Source: Lantana camara
Taxonomy: Eukaryota; Streptophyta; Magnoliopsida; Lamiales; Verbenaceae
NCBI GenBank assembly: GCA_037501455.1
Contig: CM074864.1
Span: 27,026,001 to 27,090,000 of the forward strand
Reading direction: 5' to 3'
Length of the DNA: 64,000 nucleotides
Shown here: piece after piece, positions 12,006-22,260 of the stretch
Numbering within the stretch: position 1 is the first letter of the stretch
How the letters are laid out: every line of letters begins with the position of its first letter
Notes under the pieces: model-generated
Databases searched by the model: none
What the model was told of the DNA's origin: nothing
What the model saw: the letters and a program-made list of their open reading frames with translations, nothing else
Position numbers and translations under genes: made by a program

Positions 12006-12669
12006 CTACTTCCTATACGATAGATTACCTAAACAAAAACTATCCTCATTAAAATTCTCATGATCAAGATCCTCAGTATTTTTATCTTTATAAGTTAACA
12101 ACCGATCATAGCGAGTGCTTCCGGACAAGAATCTCTTCAAAACAATTAGACATTTCCTAATACCTCGCAAAAAACTTGTACTGTCCATGCTTTCATTAAT
12201 TGAATTTGAGTGTCTATAGAGAGTTTTTTGTTTGATCATCTCTTGATCATCGTTCTCCATTTCCTCAGTAAAGTTTTTTTAGTCTTGTTTGGATTGATGA
12301 ATAACAAATTTCTCTAGATTAACCGCTTGTTCTATCTTATCTCCAAAAACAACACGATAACTGACTTAATTTTGGGCTGAGGCCTTTCTAAGGCTATCTC
12401 TCTTCGAGGTCTGAAAATATTCCTCAATGTGCATGTTTTTTGCTGACTTTGAACTATTTCGTTCCTTTTTCTTTTTTTGGTTTACCAGAAGTGCACGATC
12501 AAGTATCTCGTCAACAATCGAGTCAATATCATCCTCTGAATAACCGTTTACTTCTTCATCCTCAAGGAATTCCTCCTCACTTCTCGAATTCATCCTGACA
12601 ACCGGTGTGGAGTGGCTGCGAAGAACGGCTGTGCGGCCGTGTCCAGGGTGGGAAGACGGCAGGTGGAGG
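12006..12669 (-). pseudogene. Broken host-like coding remnant, unrecognised
   Basis: One minus-strand frame runs from the edge of the C array down to 12006 with only two internal stop codons (both TAA, about 12363-12365 and 12288-12290). It includes an acidic segment (MNSRSEEEFLEDEEVNGYSE), a Lys-rich segment (NQKKKKERNSS) and a charged, Asn/Asp-rich end (LTYKDKNTEDLDHENFNEDS). Between the stops it still reads as protein (VVFGDKIEQAVNLEKF). Upstream the frame stays open to the insertion point of the C array and, counting the 5-bp target duplication once, continues in frame at 37801-37797 and up to 37850. I do not recognise the family. The composition and shared frame suggest a decayed exon, but chance cannot be excluded from sequence alone. 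Confidence 0.45.
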
Positions 12670-12674
12670 TGGGA

Positions 12675-14187
12675 TGTAACGCCCCAATCTTTCGGCCGTA
12701 CAGGTTTGTCGTCACGAGTGAGTTTAGTGTGTTTTTATTTATTCTTTTACCTGAATACTTGTTTATTATAATGTTTAAAATGTTTTATTTGAATTACATG
12801 AAATTATTTGATAAGTTTTCATATGTGATTTTAAACCCTTTTGTTTGTCTAACTTTGTTTTCGATCCGTTTGCCTCGTTTTCAATTTTTGATTTTTGTGC
12901 ATATTTTCTATGCATGATAATTATGTGATATGAACTTGTTTATGTGCTCGTTTTATATTTTTGGACTTGTTTGTTGCGGTCTTCAACCATTTAATTGTTT
13001 TGGGGACTTGAGGGCCTAACGGAGTTTTTAGCGCGCCTTGGGTTCCGAAGGCCGTAACTTGAGCTCGGGAATTCGGATTCGAATTTCGGTAGAAGCGTCG
13101 GACTCGTAACAAACAAAAAAACCAAGGAACCCAACCTTATAATTTTCGAAGACCGTTTGGACCTCCGAAAATTTACCGAACCAAGCCTCGCGTCTAACTT
13201 GGACCCCTTTGTACTCTTTTAACCATAACTTGGTCATTTATTGACCAAATTGAGTAATTTTTTGCCCCAATTTCTCATGAATTAACCCCCCTTTCCAGCC
13301 TTAAGCCTCTCATTTCGTTCCAAGCCAAAAAAGGGTAGGAAAAAGGGTGTTTTGTCTCTACATCCCGAAGTGCCTAGGAGAGGAGAAAAGAACACTATTT
13401 ATTTTCATGTTTTGAGCTCTCTACTCCATCAAATCCCTCCAAATTCAAAAGGTAAGCTTATGTTTATGTTCTCCATCCTTTCCTCTTTATTTGGACACCT
13501 TATTTGCTGAATTTCATGAAGAAATGAGCATGATATTGAGTTCTTGGTGAATAGTGAGGGTTAGAGGCCATTCTTGATGATTTGCATGATTTCTTGCTTT
13601 TCTTTTGGATTTGATGCAGCCTAAATGAAACTAAGACATCCTTTAACATTTCTATGAACTTATATTGCATGGTCATTAAGGAATTTTGGGAGAATCATTT
13701 GATGAACTTGAAGGTATATACAAGAAGGTGAACTTGATCCTTCTCTCTTGCATTCCTTTGTTGAATATGTGGTTCTTTTTCCAGAATTTTGAAGCCTTTA
13801 TGCATGTATATTGTAATCCTAACTTAAATTCATGTCTTGGTTCAAATTGGTAGGAGTTTTGGTAGGTTTTGTGGCTTATAGGGATTGATTGAACCCCGTA
13901 TTTATCATTATGATTTATGTTTATGTATGAATTTTCAGGACTAGGTACCTATGTTAGTCGAACCCATAATTTGATGCCTATATTAGTAATTGTTTTCATG
14001 CTCTGCTTCCGCCTTATGATTTCTCTTTGTACATAGTTATATGGTTTCGAACGTTTAGTTCCCCCCTAGCATAGTGAGTGAGTGAGTCCCCGTTCACTCT
14101 GATCTGGCACGTGTATGGATTTTCCGTTTCATATGCGGGTCGGGTCTGTGTGTAGGGGATGTGGTGCCTTCAATTTGGGGTGTTACA
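12675..14187 (+). repeat. LTR C1, full-length 5' LTR (1513 bp)
   Basis: This LTR runs TGTAACGCCCC to GGGGTGTTACA. It has the shared opening box (TTTCGGCCGTACAGG, then GTCACGAG), a donor-like AAAG|GTAAGC (GT at 13452) and the shared end boxes. It is shorter than the other LTR families and I see no palindrome cluster in it. Confidence 0.88.
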
Positions 14188-14590
14188 TCTTTAAGTGGTA
14201 TCAGAGCCCCAGGTTGCAAAACCGGGGTTCTCGTGTCGTGATTGAGTCAGTTTAGGTCGTACGGCATAGGAACAACTTATCAACGTGTGCATTGTATTGA
14301 ATTTTCGTAGTTAAATTGTTACTAATCGCCCGAAAATAATTGCTATGTGTGATCTACTTTCAATTTCGTTGCTTTAGGTGTTACATTTTGTATTTATGTG
14401 TATTGGTTGATTCAAATATGTGCCATAAGCATATACTAATCCACATGCATCGATATTCGAGTTGAACCTTTGGTTATAGGTTGTAATTATGCTGATATTG
14501 GTAATGGATTGTATGCTATGCTTCCGCGCTTGTTGTTTCTTGTTGTGCTTTGTTATTTGGTTTCGCAGGTTTAGTTCCCGCCTAGCATAG
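14188..14590 (+). other. Leader 1 of C array with primer site and LTR-like tail
   Basis: The primer site TGGTATCAGAGC is at 14196-14207, followed by a leader typical of these elements (ACCGGGGTTCTCGTGTCG, then TCGTACGGCATAGG). From about 14487 the sequence resembles the 3' part of an LTR (TATGCTTCCGCGCTTG, GGTTTCGCAGG, GCCTAGCATAG) rather than gag. It then joins the middle of LTR C2 at 14591, so the coding region is missing. Confidence 0.8.
14196..14207 (+). promoter_or_regulatory. Primer binding site (tRNA-iMet), C array copy 1
   Basis: TGGTATCAGAGC lies 8 bases after the end of LTR C1. Confidence 0.92.
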
Positions 14591-15741
14591 GCGCTTTGGG
14601 TTCCGAAGGCCGTAACTTGAGCTCGGGAATTCGGATTTGAATTTGGGAAGAAGCGTCGGACTCGTAACAAACAAATAAGAAAAACCAAGGAACCCAACCT
14701 TATAATTTTCGAAGACCGGTTGGACCTCTGAAAATTTACCGAACCAAGCCTCGCGTGCAACTTGGACCCCTTTGTACTCTTTTAACCATAACTTGGTCAT
14801 TTGTTGACCAAATTGAGTAATTTTTTGCCCCAATTTCTCATGAATTAACCCCCCTTTCCAGCCTTAAGCCTCTCATTTCGTTCCAAGCTAAAAAAGAGAA
14901 GGAAAAAACTCTCTACATCCCGAAGTGCCTAGGAGAGGAGAAAAGAACACTTTTTATTTTCATGTTTTGAGCTCTCTACTCCATCAAATCTCTCCAAATT
15001 CAAAAGGTAAGCTTATGTTTATGTTCTCCATCCTTTCCTCTTTATTTGGACACCTTATTTCCTGAATTCCATGATGAAATGAGCATGATATTGAGTTCTT
15101 GGTGAATAGTGAGGGTTAGAGGCCATTCTTGATGATTTGCATGATTTCTTGCTTTTCTTTTGGATTTGATGCAGCCGAAATGAAACTAAGACATCCTTTA
15201 ACATTTCTATGAACTTATATTGCATGGTCATTAAGGAATTTTGGGAGAATCATTTGATGAACTTGAAGGTATATGCAAGAAGGTGAACTTGATCCTTCTA
15301 TCTTGCATTTCTTTGTTGAATATGTGGTTCTTTTTCCAGAATTTTGAAGCCTTTATGCATGTATATTGTAATCCTAACTTAAATTCATGTCTTGGTTCAA
15401 ATTGGTATGAGTTTTGGTTGGTTTTGTGGCTTCTAGGGATAGATTGAACCCGTATTTATGATTATGATTTATGTTTATGTATGAAGTTTCGGGACTAGGT
15501 ACCTATGTTAGTCGAACCCGTAATTTGATGGTTGTATTGGTAATTGTTTTCATGCTCTGCTTCCACCTTATGATTTCTCTTTGTAAATAGTTATATGGTT
15601 TCGAAGTTTTAGTTCCCCCCTAGCGTAGTGAGTGAGTGAGTCCCCGTTCACTCTGATCTGGCACGTGTATGGATTTTCCGTTTCATATGCGGGTCGGGTC
15701 TGAGTGCGGGGGATGTGGTGCGTTCCATTTGGGGTGTTACA
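14591..15741 (+). repeat. LTR C2, lacking its first ~360 bp
   Basis: Sequence from GCGCTTTGGGTTCC to GGGGTGTTACA is closely similar to C1 from about 13031 onward. The terminal TGTAACG and the upstream region are absent. It retains the donor-like GTAAGC site near 15006. Confidence 0.85.
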
Positions 15742-16118
15742 TCTTTAAGTGGTATCAGAGCCCCAAGTTGCAAAACCGGGTTTCTCGTGTATTGAGTCAG
15801 TTTAGGTCGTACGGCATAGGAACAACTTATCAACGTATGCATTGCATTGAATTTTCGTAGTTAAATTGTTACTAATCGCCCGAAAATAATTGCTATGTGT
15901 GATCTACTTTCAATTTCGTTGCTTTAGGTGTTACATTTTGTATTTATGTGTATTGGTTGACTCAAATATGTGCCATAAGCATACACTAATCCACATGCAT
16001 CGATATTCGAGTTGAACCTTTGGTTATAGGTTGTAATTATGCTGATATTGGTAATAGATTGTAAACTATGCTTCCGCGCTTCTTGTTTCTTGTTGTGCTT
16101 TGTTATTTGGTTTTGCAG
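15742..16118 (+). other. Leader 2 of C array, first part, with primer site
   Basis: The primer site is at 15750-15761. This leader matches leader 1 up to GGTTTTGCAG, where element B is inserted. The few remaining bases (TAGCATAG) reappear at 35413-35420 after B. Confidence 0.85.
15750..15761 (+). promoter_or_regulatory. Primer binding site (tRNA-iMet), C array copy 2
   Basis: TGGTATCAGAGC lies 8 bases after LTR C2. Confidence 0.9.
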
Positions 16119-16639
16119 TGTGACGCCCCGTCCGATAGATCGTACAAGTATGCATCACGATAGAGTTTACCTTACGCACTTATGTGCTTTAATTCCCTTT
16201 TTATGTGTTTAATTCCAACTTTGATTGAAAATGTGACTTAATTGACTAAAATAAAAAATGGTGAAATATGAATTCTTGGATGACAACTTGAGAATGGAAC
16301 TTGGATGAATTTGAATTAATTGTTGGAGTTGGATTTAAATAGGACTTAGACCTATTAATTTGTTTGGGCTTAACTCGAGTTAGGTAAGTTTGGGTCATTC
16401 AGGACCAATATGAGCTTGGGAATTCGAATTCGAATTCCGACACCACCATTGGACTTGATTCGGTGATTCGGGTCCAATGGAATTTACTTTATATTTTTCG
16501 AAAACCGTTTAGACCTTAAACGTTTTAATTTTGACTTATTGGGCCGAAAGTCATTTATTTGAGTCCAAATCCTATTAAAGCCTTTAGCCTCATATTATAT
16601 CTTGGAAACCCTAACCTTGACCTAAAACTATTAGCCACC

Positions 16640-16647
16640 ATATAAAT
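16640..16647 (+). promoter_or_regulatory. TATA box candidate in B 5' LTR
   Basis: TATAAATA is followed within about 40 bases by sequence rich in C/A pairs (TTCAAACCACACAAG), and a donor-like site lies about 150 bases downstream. The same box is kept in the 3' LTR near 33017. Transcription would start near 16670, giving a long R/U5. Confidence 0.65.
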
Positions 16648-17197
16648 AGCTTTATCCCTTTTCATTTCAGTTCAAACCACACAAGTTAACCTCAAAGAGA
16701 ATCTTGGAGAAATTTCAAGAGAAGATCAAGACTTGAACCATCTTTCATTCTAAGAGCTCATATTCTTTGATTCCTCTTTCCTTCACAAGACAAGGTAAGC
16801 TTTGGATCCCTTTTGATGAGTATTTCATTTCTATTCTTGGATTGGAGCATGAAATTGCTAGTATGAACTTGAATGATGAGATCTTGAATTCCTTGAGCAA
16901 GCCTTGATGATTTGAATGCTCTTTATGTGTCCTAGTTGCTGGAAATTTTGTGTAGGAAGACTAGGAATTCATATCTTCATGTTTAAGCTTGAAATTCATG
17001 AAAATGGGTGTTGGAGATTTTGGGCAAAAACATTCTTAAACTTGAATTAATTGATGTTTTGATGCTAAGCATGATTTAAATGATGTTATACCTGAATTTC
17101 GTGATGTTTTATGGTAGATTTCGTGTTGGATTGATGATTTTTGGTGTTCTCCTTCTTCTTCCCGAAACTGTCAAGTTTCTGCTCCAGATCCATGGCA

Positions 17198-17393
17198 GAA
17201 ACAGCCGTTCCCGTTTGTGCTTTAAGCCCGGAACGGCCCTTCCGGGCTAGGGTTTGGTTTTGGCGGCCGAACATGGGAACGACCGTTCCCATGTGTGCTT
17301 GGACTGGGAACGTCCGTTCGCAGTCTCGCTTGGCTTTGGCGTGGGAAGGACCGTTCCCATGCTATGTTGTGCATGGGAGTGGCCGTTCCCATG
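17198..17393. repeat. Palindrome cluster in B 5' LTR (GGGAACGACCGTTCCC type)
   Basis: Six imperfect to near-perfect units occur, for example CCGGAACGGCCCTTCCGG, GGGAACGACCGTTCCC (7-bp arms) and GGGAGTGGCCGTTCCC, spaced about 25-45 bases apart. The cluster starts about 400 bases after the donor-like site. The same word is used in families A and E. Confidence 0.85.
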
Positions 17394-18190
17394 CGTCTGT
17401 GACCCCTTTTACTTACTTTTTCGTGCGTATTTGATTCGTTTGAGTTGCTACTTGACTTGTATGATCCGATATGAATTGGAATGCATCTTTGAACCTTAAT
17501 ACTTTATTACTTGCATGATTTACTTGAATATTTGAAATGACCCTTGTGACCAACTTGATAAACATCAATCCATTTCGCATGTCATTCATACTTTGTACAC
17601 CGTGCGTCTTACTTGGTTCATGTAGAGTCTAAGTTTGGGATTTTGCATGTCTTGTCACAGAGTTTGGTGGTGCCGGTGAGCCCGAGGTTTAGAGTGTTTG
17701 GCCCTTCACACTCTCACACTCTACTACCACGAGGTGAGGTTTAGGATTTTGTATAGTTATGCGACTTATGGCCTTAATATGCTGATTTCATCCCTTGCAT
17801 GCGCGAGTATATCTATTATAAATACATATGTGTTGGATATGATATGTTTATGACCTTGTGAATCAGTTATGTTTTGGAAAATTAGATATGAAATCATATG
17901 TAAGCTGTTTTGAAAAGCTATGTTATGTTATGATCTGTTTTGTAGTAAGTTAGCCATGATATATGGTATCTGTTCTATTCTGTTCTGTTACGGATTCGAG
18001 GAGCTATGGGTAAGGAATCTGTGGGACGGTATAGGGCCATCAGGGCTCGGCCTGTGCATAGTCTCCATTTGAGATATTTTCACGCGACCCGTGCTGTAGG
18101 GAAGGTGTGGTATCTTGAGCCTTCGGCTAAGGCCGGGGAGGACTCTTGTGGGTTCTCTACCCCTTGAGGGTTTGTCTGTTCTGGATGGTT

Positions 18191-21029
18191 TGTGACGCCC
18201 CGTCTCTTCGGCATTCCAAGTACGGCGTCACGAGAGAGTTTATTTCCGTATTTTGTGAATTATGTGATTTAGCATGCTTATGTGTCAACGTGATATTAAT
18301 TTTAATTACGTGTGCCTTAGAATAATTAAATTGTACTTGGACTCAATTGTTCAATATTTGAAATTTAGGGACCTAATTATAATTAGGACGTTTGAGCCTT
18401 CGTGGCTATTTGAGCTCGGGAATTCGAATTCGAATTCCGACCCTATCGTTGAGTTCGTTTCGATGATTCGGATTCAATGAATTACCCTTTTTATTTCTAA
18501 AGCCATTTGATAGCCCTACCGTTTTAAATCCGATCCGCGTGGACCGGATACCGTTTGAACCTACCCGTCTGACCAGCCCCAAAAGGGGCCAGCCTTTCTT
18601 CCTCTCCCCATTTCCACGTTCAGCAGCAGCAAGAAAGGAAAAGAGAAGCATTCTCCCCATTTTTGGCCAAGAAGCCTTGAGCTCGGGTTTGGGAGATCCA
18701 ACCGTCCGATCAATGACCCAAGGTAAGATTTGTGACCCTTTCGTTATGTGCTTTAGTTTATCGTCTCCTTCGTGCCTTGGATTTGTGCCTACGTGCCTTG
18801 TTGGGGAAGACGATGAATAGTGTCGTGTTGGGAGTTTGGCGTGTTTAAGCTCGTTTCGTGAGCCCTTAAGTGTAAATTTATGCTCTATATGTTAAATATG
18901 ATTTATTGTGTTAATTTTGCATGATTTTATTGTTGTTTGGGGCTGTGTGTGTGTGGTGGTGTTGGCTCCCGACGCCATTGCTGTTTCTGCTCTGTTTTTG
19001 TGAGCAGGACGGTCCGGAACGGCCGTTCCCGTTTTGGCCTTGGGGCCGGAACGGCCATTCCCATCCGCGTATGGGAACGGCCGTTCCCGTTTTGTTCTTT
19101 GGGCCGGAACGGCCGTTCCGGGCAGCGCTGGTGGGAACGGCCGTTCCCGTTTTGCCTTGTTTCTGGGAACGGCCCTTCCCGTGGTCCAGTGTGTGATTTT
19201 GGGTTTTATGCTTTTAATTGATTTCTTTTGCCGCTTATTGATTTATATCTTAATTGTATTGCATGTTTTGACATGAATTTGTATTATATGCTATATTTGG
19301 TGCATGAATTGTAATTTAATATTAAAGAATGAGTATTTTATGAGTGTATACGTGATCCAGGACTTCATGCCAATCATAAACATAAGCCGTGCGTTTGTTT
19401 GGTTCATTCTTGTGTCTAAGTCCTGTTTTTGTGTTCAGTTTGTTCAGGTACACCCGGGGTGGTGTTTTGTTGGCTGTGTTGATTCCGGGGTGGATCGTTT
19501 GTTGTGTCTTTGGCCTCTTCGGTGTCAGGTGAGGTTAGGATATAGTTACATCTTATTGCAATGTGCTCGGTTTTGATTGCATGTGATTTAATAAGCCTTA
19601 TATGTATATAAATAAGTGTGAAATATGTATTTGTTGAATATGCCTCGAGTTTGCAAGTATGTTAAGCAATGTACGAGCCTATATATGCTTGGTTTGGAAT
19701 GATTTGTTATGATTTGCCACGTGAAGCTATGCTTCTGACCGTATACTTCTCATGAGCCATGTTTGGCAAGGACCGAGTTTGATTGAAACGGGAAGTGGTA
19801 GGTATATGTATATATGTATTAGTTATGTCTGTCTGTCTCTGTTGTAGCGGGTTCTGATATGATATGTGTTTGTTGGGCCCCGGAGCTATGGGTAAGGAAC
19901 CCTCGGGACGGCATAGGGCCGTCGAGGTTAAGCCTGTGCATAGTCTCCATCTGTCTGCAGAGGATCACCCCTGAACTCACCAGGAGGTTTGGTGAGGGAA
20001 GGAATCCTGAGGGTTTGAGTACTCGCAAGGCGCTCCCCTCGTTTGTCTGGATGGTTTGGGCGTATACACCCTTCCATCACCCGGAGTTGAGGATGATATG
20101 ATATGATTTGATATGTATGTAAGTTTTATGTTTTGATTCTGATATGATATGTTATGAGGAGATTGGGGGAGTCAGAGCTCGTACCCGCCGAGTTCTATAT
20201 GATATGATATGTATGTTCTGTTAAGGTTTATGAAACGGGGATAGATTCTAAGTTAAATAAAAAGGGAGTTTTGTAAGATAAGTTAAGTTTTGAATATGTT
20301 AAGACCTAATAAGTTTTGCTAAGTTGTTCGGTAAGATAAATTGGTTTGTTTGATTTGCTAAGTAAGCCCTTTATATATATGTATATCACGGGAAATGATT
20401 TAGTGTGCAAAAACTATCCCCGCATTCATGAACATTATGAGTTTGATATGTGCTTTGCTCTTATATATATAGTGTGAGTGCGTTAACCCCTCACTCAGTC
20501 GAGTTAAGACTGACCCCTCCCCTTTTTCCTTTAGTTTGCAGGTTTTGCTTGGAGTTCGTGCTAGGCGGAGTGTGTCTGTCTTTTGGAGTCTGTTCCGTGT
20601 CTTTGTCTAGGAGGTGGTCTTGCATTCACATTTCTTTAATTTAGCTTATGTATAAGATATGTTTGTATATGATATTTAGAATTTATATATGAATTGATAT
20701 GTATATTTCGGGACAGGTTAGGACAGGTTGCTGGAATTAGTTGAACCCGTTGGATTTATGATTATTATTTGATATTCGGGATTAGGTATTTATGCTAGTT
20801 GAACCCGGCAACTGTTTATGTATGTTTTGATTATGGCATGGTTTATTTCGCTTCCGCATTTTTGTTGTCTGTTTAGTTCTGTTGTTTAGGGTCTAAGTTC
20901 CGCCTAGCTTAGGTGTGAGTCTGTCAGTCTCCCGTTCGCCACTGTTTGGTTCACGTACGGACTTCCCATTTCGTATGTGGATCGGACTTTGGTGCGGGGG
21001 ATGTGGTGACCCACCGTGCGGGTGCTACA
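18191..21029 (+). repeat. 5' LTR of A (2839 bp)
   Basis: This LTR runs TGTGACGCCCCGTC to GGGTGCTACA. It carries GGCGTCACGAG near the start, a donor-like CCAAG|GTAAG (GT at 18723), the palindrome cluster 19014-19181, the GGTGAGGTTAGG box (about 19528) and the shared end boxes. Overlapping frames at 18921-19276 read as repeated RPFPF and GNGRSRF-type peptides only because they translate the palindromes. Confidence 0.94.
19014..19181. repeat. Palindrome cluster in A 5' LTR (GGGAACGGCCGTTCCC)
   Basis: Six units lie in 168 bases. Two are the perfect 16-bp palindrome GGGAACGGCCGTTCCC, one is CCGGAACGGCCGTTCCGG, and three carry one or two changes. The cluster starts about 290 bases past the donor-like site. 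Confidence 0.92.
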
Positions 21030-21037
21030 TCCTTAAG

Positions 21038-21049
21038 TGGTATCAGAGC
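21038..21049 (+). promoter_or_regulatory. Primer binding site (tRNA-iMet) of A
   Basis: TGGTATCAGAGC lies 8 bases after the 5' LTR end. Confidence 0.95.
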
Positions 21050-21345
21050 CCCAGGTTGAAAAACCGGGGTTCAGTGTCAGGTCGTGTCTGTCTAAGTCGA
21101 ACGGCATAGGACAACTTGATTATGTGTGCATTTGCATCTTGATTTGATAAGCTATGTATGTGTAATTTCAATACTTTGTTGAATTTATATTACGTGAGAC
21201 ATTGCATTTCTTTGATGCTCTACTTGATTTATTACGTGACATGAGCACTCACTAATTGACATGCATATATTTCTATTGTAGTTGTTGAGATTTTCAGGGT
21301 ACCACCGAGTCAACAACCCTACGGTCGACCTTTTCAAATAACTCC

Positions 21346-22260
21346 ATGATCTCAAGGATAATCTTTTACCGAGTACTAGTAATGAATCCGATGGCTATGA
21401 TGTACCAGGAATTTATAGCATTCAAGCCTCCCCATTTTCGAGAAGGAGATGATGTAAAGGCTGAAGATTGGATTTCGGAGATAGAGGGAATTTTTGAAAT
21501 ATGGCCACGCAACTCTCAGGATATGGCTCTCCTTGCTACATTTCTTTTGCAAGGACAAGCAAGACAGTGGTGGAAAAGGGTTACTCAACAACTAGAGACT
21601 ACGAACGAAGAGTTGACTTGGGAAGTATTTATTCGAGAATTCCGAAAGAGGTTTGCACCAGCTATTCTACATGAGCGAAGACTTGAAGAATTCCTCAATC
21701 TGAAACAAGGAGATAGATCCGTTGTGGAATACATAGAAGAATTTGAAAGGTTGGGCTTATATGTGCCTCACATTATGGGTAATGATCAGATGAAGGCCAA
21801 ATACTTCATGGAAGGTCTTCGGGATGAATTCAAGGAAGCCCTAGCTGCAAAGGATACGACTACGTGGGATAAAGCCACGAAGAAAGTTTTAAGAGTCGAA
21901 ACTTGGATCATGACAAAGGACAAGGAAGAAGAGGTATCGGGGTCTAAGGTCAAGTCGGGTTTATGCTCAAGCTTACAAGTAGAAGAAGAATCTCCTCAAC
22001 ATGGAACTCGGGCCAAAAGAATTCGGGGAAAGAAACACAAGACCGGGAATACTTTAAGGTTGGGGAAAAGGCCCCAATTATGTGCTTATTGTGGAGGTAC
22101 CACTCATACCTACGAAGCTTGTTGGGACAGATTGAAGAGGTGCTACATTTGCGGGTCAACGGAGCACAAGATTTCTGAGTGTGATCAACCGAGAGCTAAC
22201 AGGCAAAAGGCACGGGATCAACGACTTCAAATTGGAAACCAACAGAAACCCGAAAGTTGA
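21346..22260 (+). CDS. gag: Gag protein of element A (intact, 304 aa)
   Basis: This is a Ty3/gypsy Gag, the structural protein of the virus-like particle. The retrotransposon-gag core starts near residue 25 (FKPPHFREGDDVKAEDWI) and includes WEVFIREFRKRFAP, LKQGDRSVVEYIEEFERL and TTTWDKATKKVLRVE. Near residue 245 there are two CCHC zinc knuckles, CAYCGGTTHTYEAC and CYICGSTEHKISEC, both with the exact C-x2-C-x4-H-x4-C spacing. The frame has no internal stop. The first ATG is 21346; a second in-frame ATG at 21382 (MNPMAMMYQE) may be the true start. A TTTTCAG|G acceptor-like site lies about 50 bases upstream (21292-21297). The stop is not followed by protease or RT in any frame, so this is a stand-alone gag. 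Confidence 0.92.
   Translation: MISRIIFYRVLVMNPMAMMYQEFIAFKPPHFREGDDVKAEDWISEIEGIFEIWPRNSQDMALLATFLLQGQARQWWKRVTQQLETTNEELTWEVFIREFRKRFAPAILHERRLEEFLNLKQGDRSVVEYIEEFERLGLYVPHIMGNDQMKAKYFMEGLRDEFKEALAAKDTTTWDKATKKVLRVETWIMTKDKEEEVSGSKVKSGLCSSLQVEEESPQHGTRAKRIRGKKHKTGNTLRLGKRPQLCAYCGGTTHTYEACWDRLKRCYICGSTEHKISECDQPRANRQKARDQRLQIGNQQKPES

Larger units (their letters stand above)
16119..18190 (+). repeat. 5' LTR of B, left part
   Basis: This begins TGTGACGCCCCGTCC and is cut at 18190 by element A. It holds a TATA-like box (CATATAAATAGC, 16638-16649), a donor-like CAAG|GTAAGC (GT at 16795) and the palindrome cluster. The 3' LTR copy at 32494 matches throughout, including TGTTCTGGATGGTTTGG, which A interrupts. 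Bases 18186-18190 (TGGTT) are one copy of A's target duplication. Confidence 0.9.

Noticed and set aside
11899..12050. Lys-rich plus-strand open stretch reading KNKVNFIKDSISIKENRDKE
   Set aside because: A/T-rich, no start codon context, and it overlaps the better supported minus-strand frame. Organelle-like composition was considered but cannot be shown.
18921..19276. Overlapping plus-strand frames with repeated ERPFPF / GNGRSRF-like peptides (also at 25004-25359, 17141-17499, 47813-48064, 59404-59676)
   Set aside because: They are translations of the GGGAACGGCCGTTCCC repeats, occur in more than one frame at the same place, and lie in LTRs. The repeats explain them fully.
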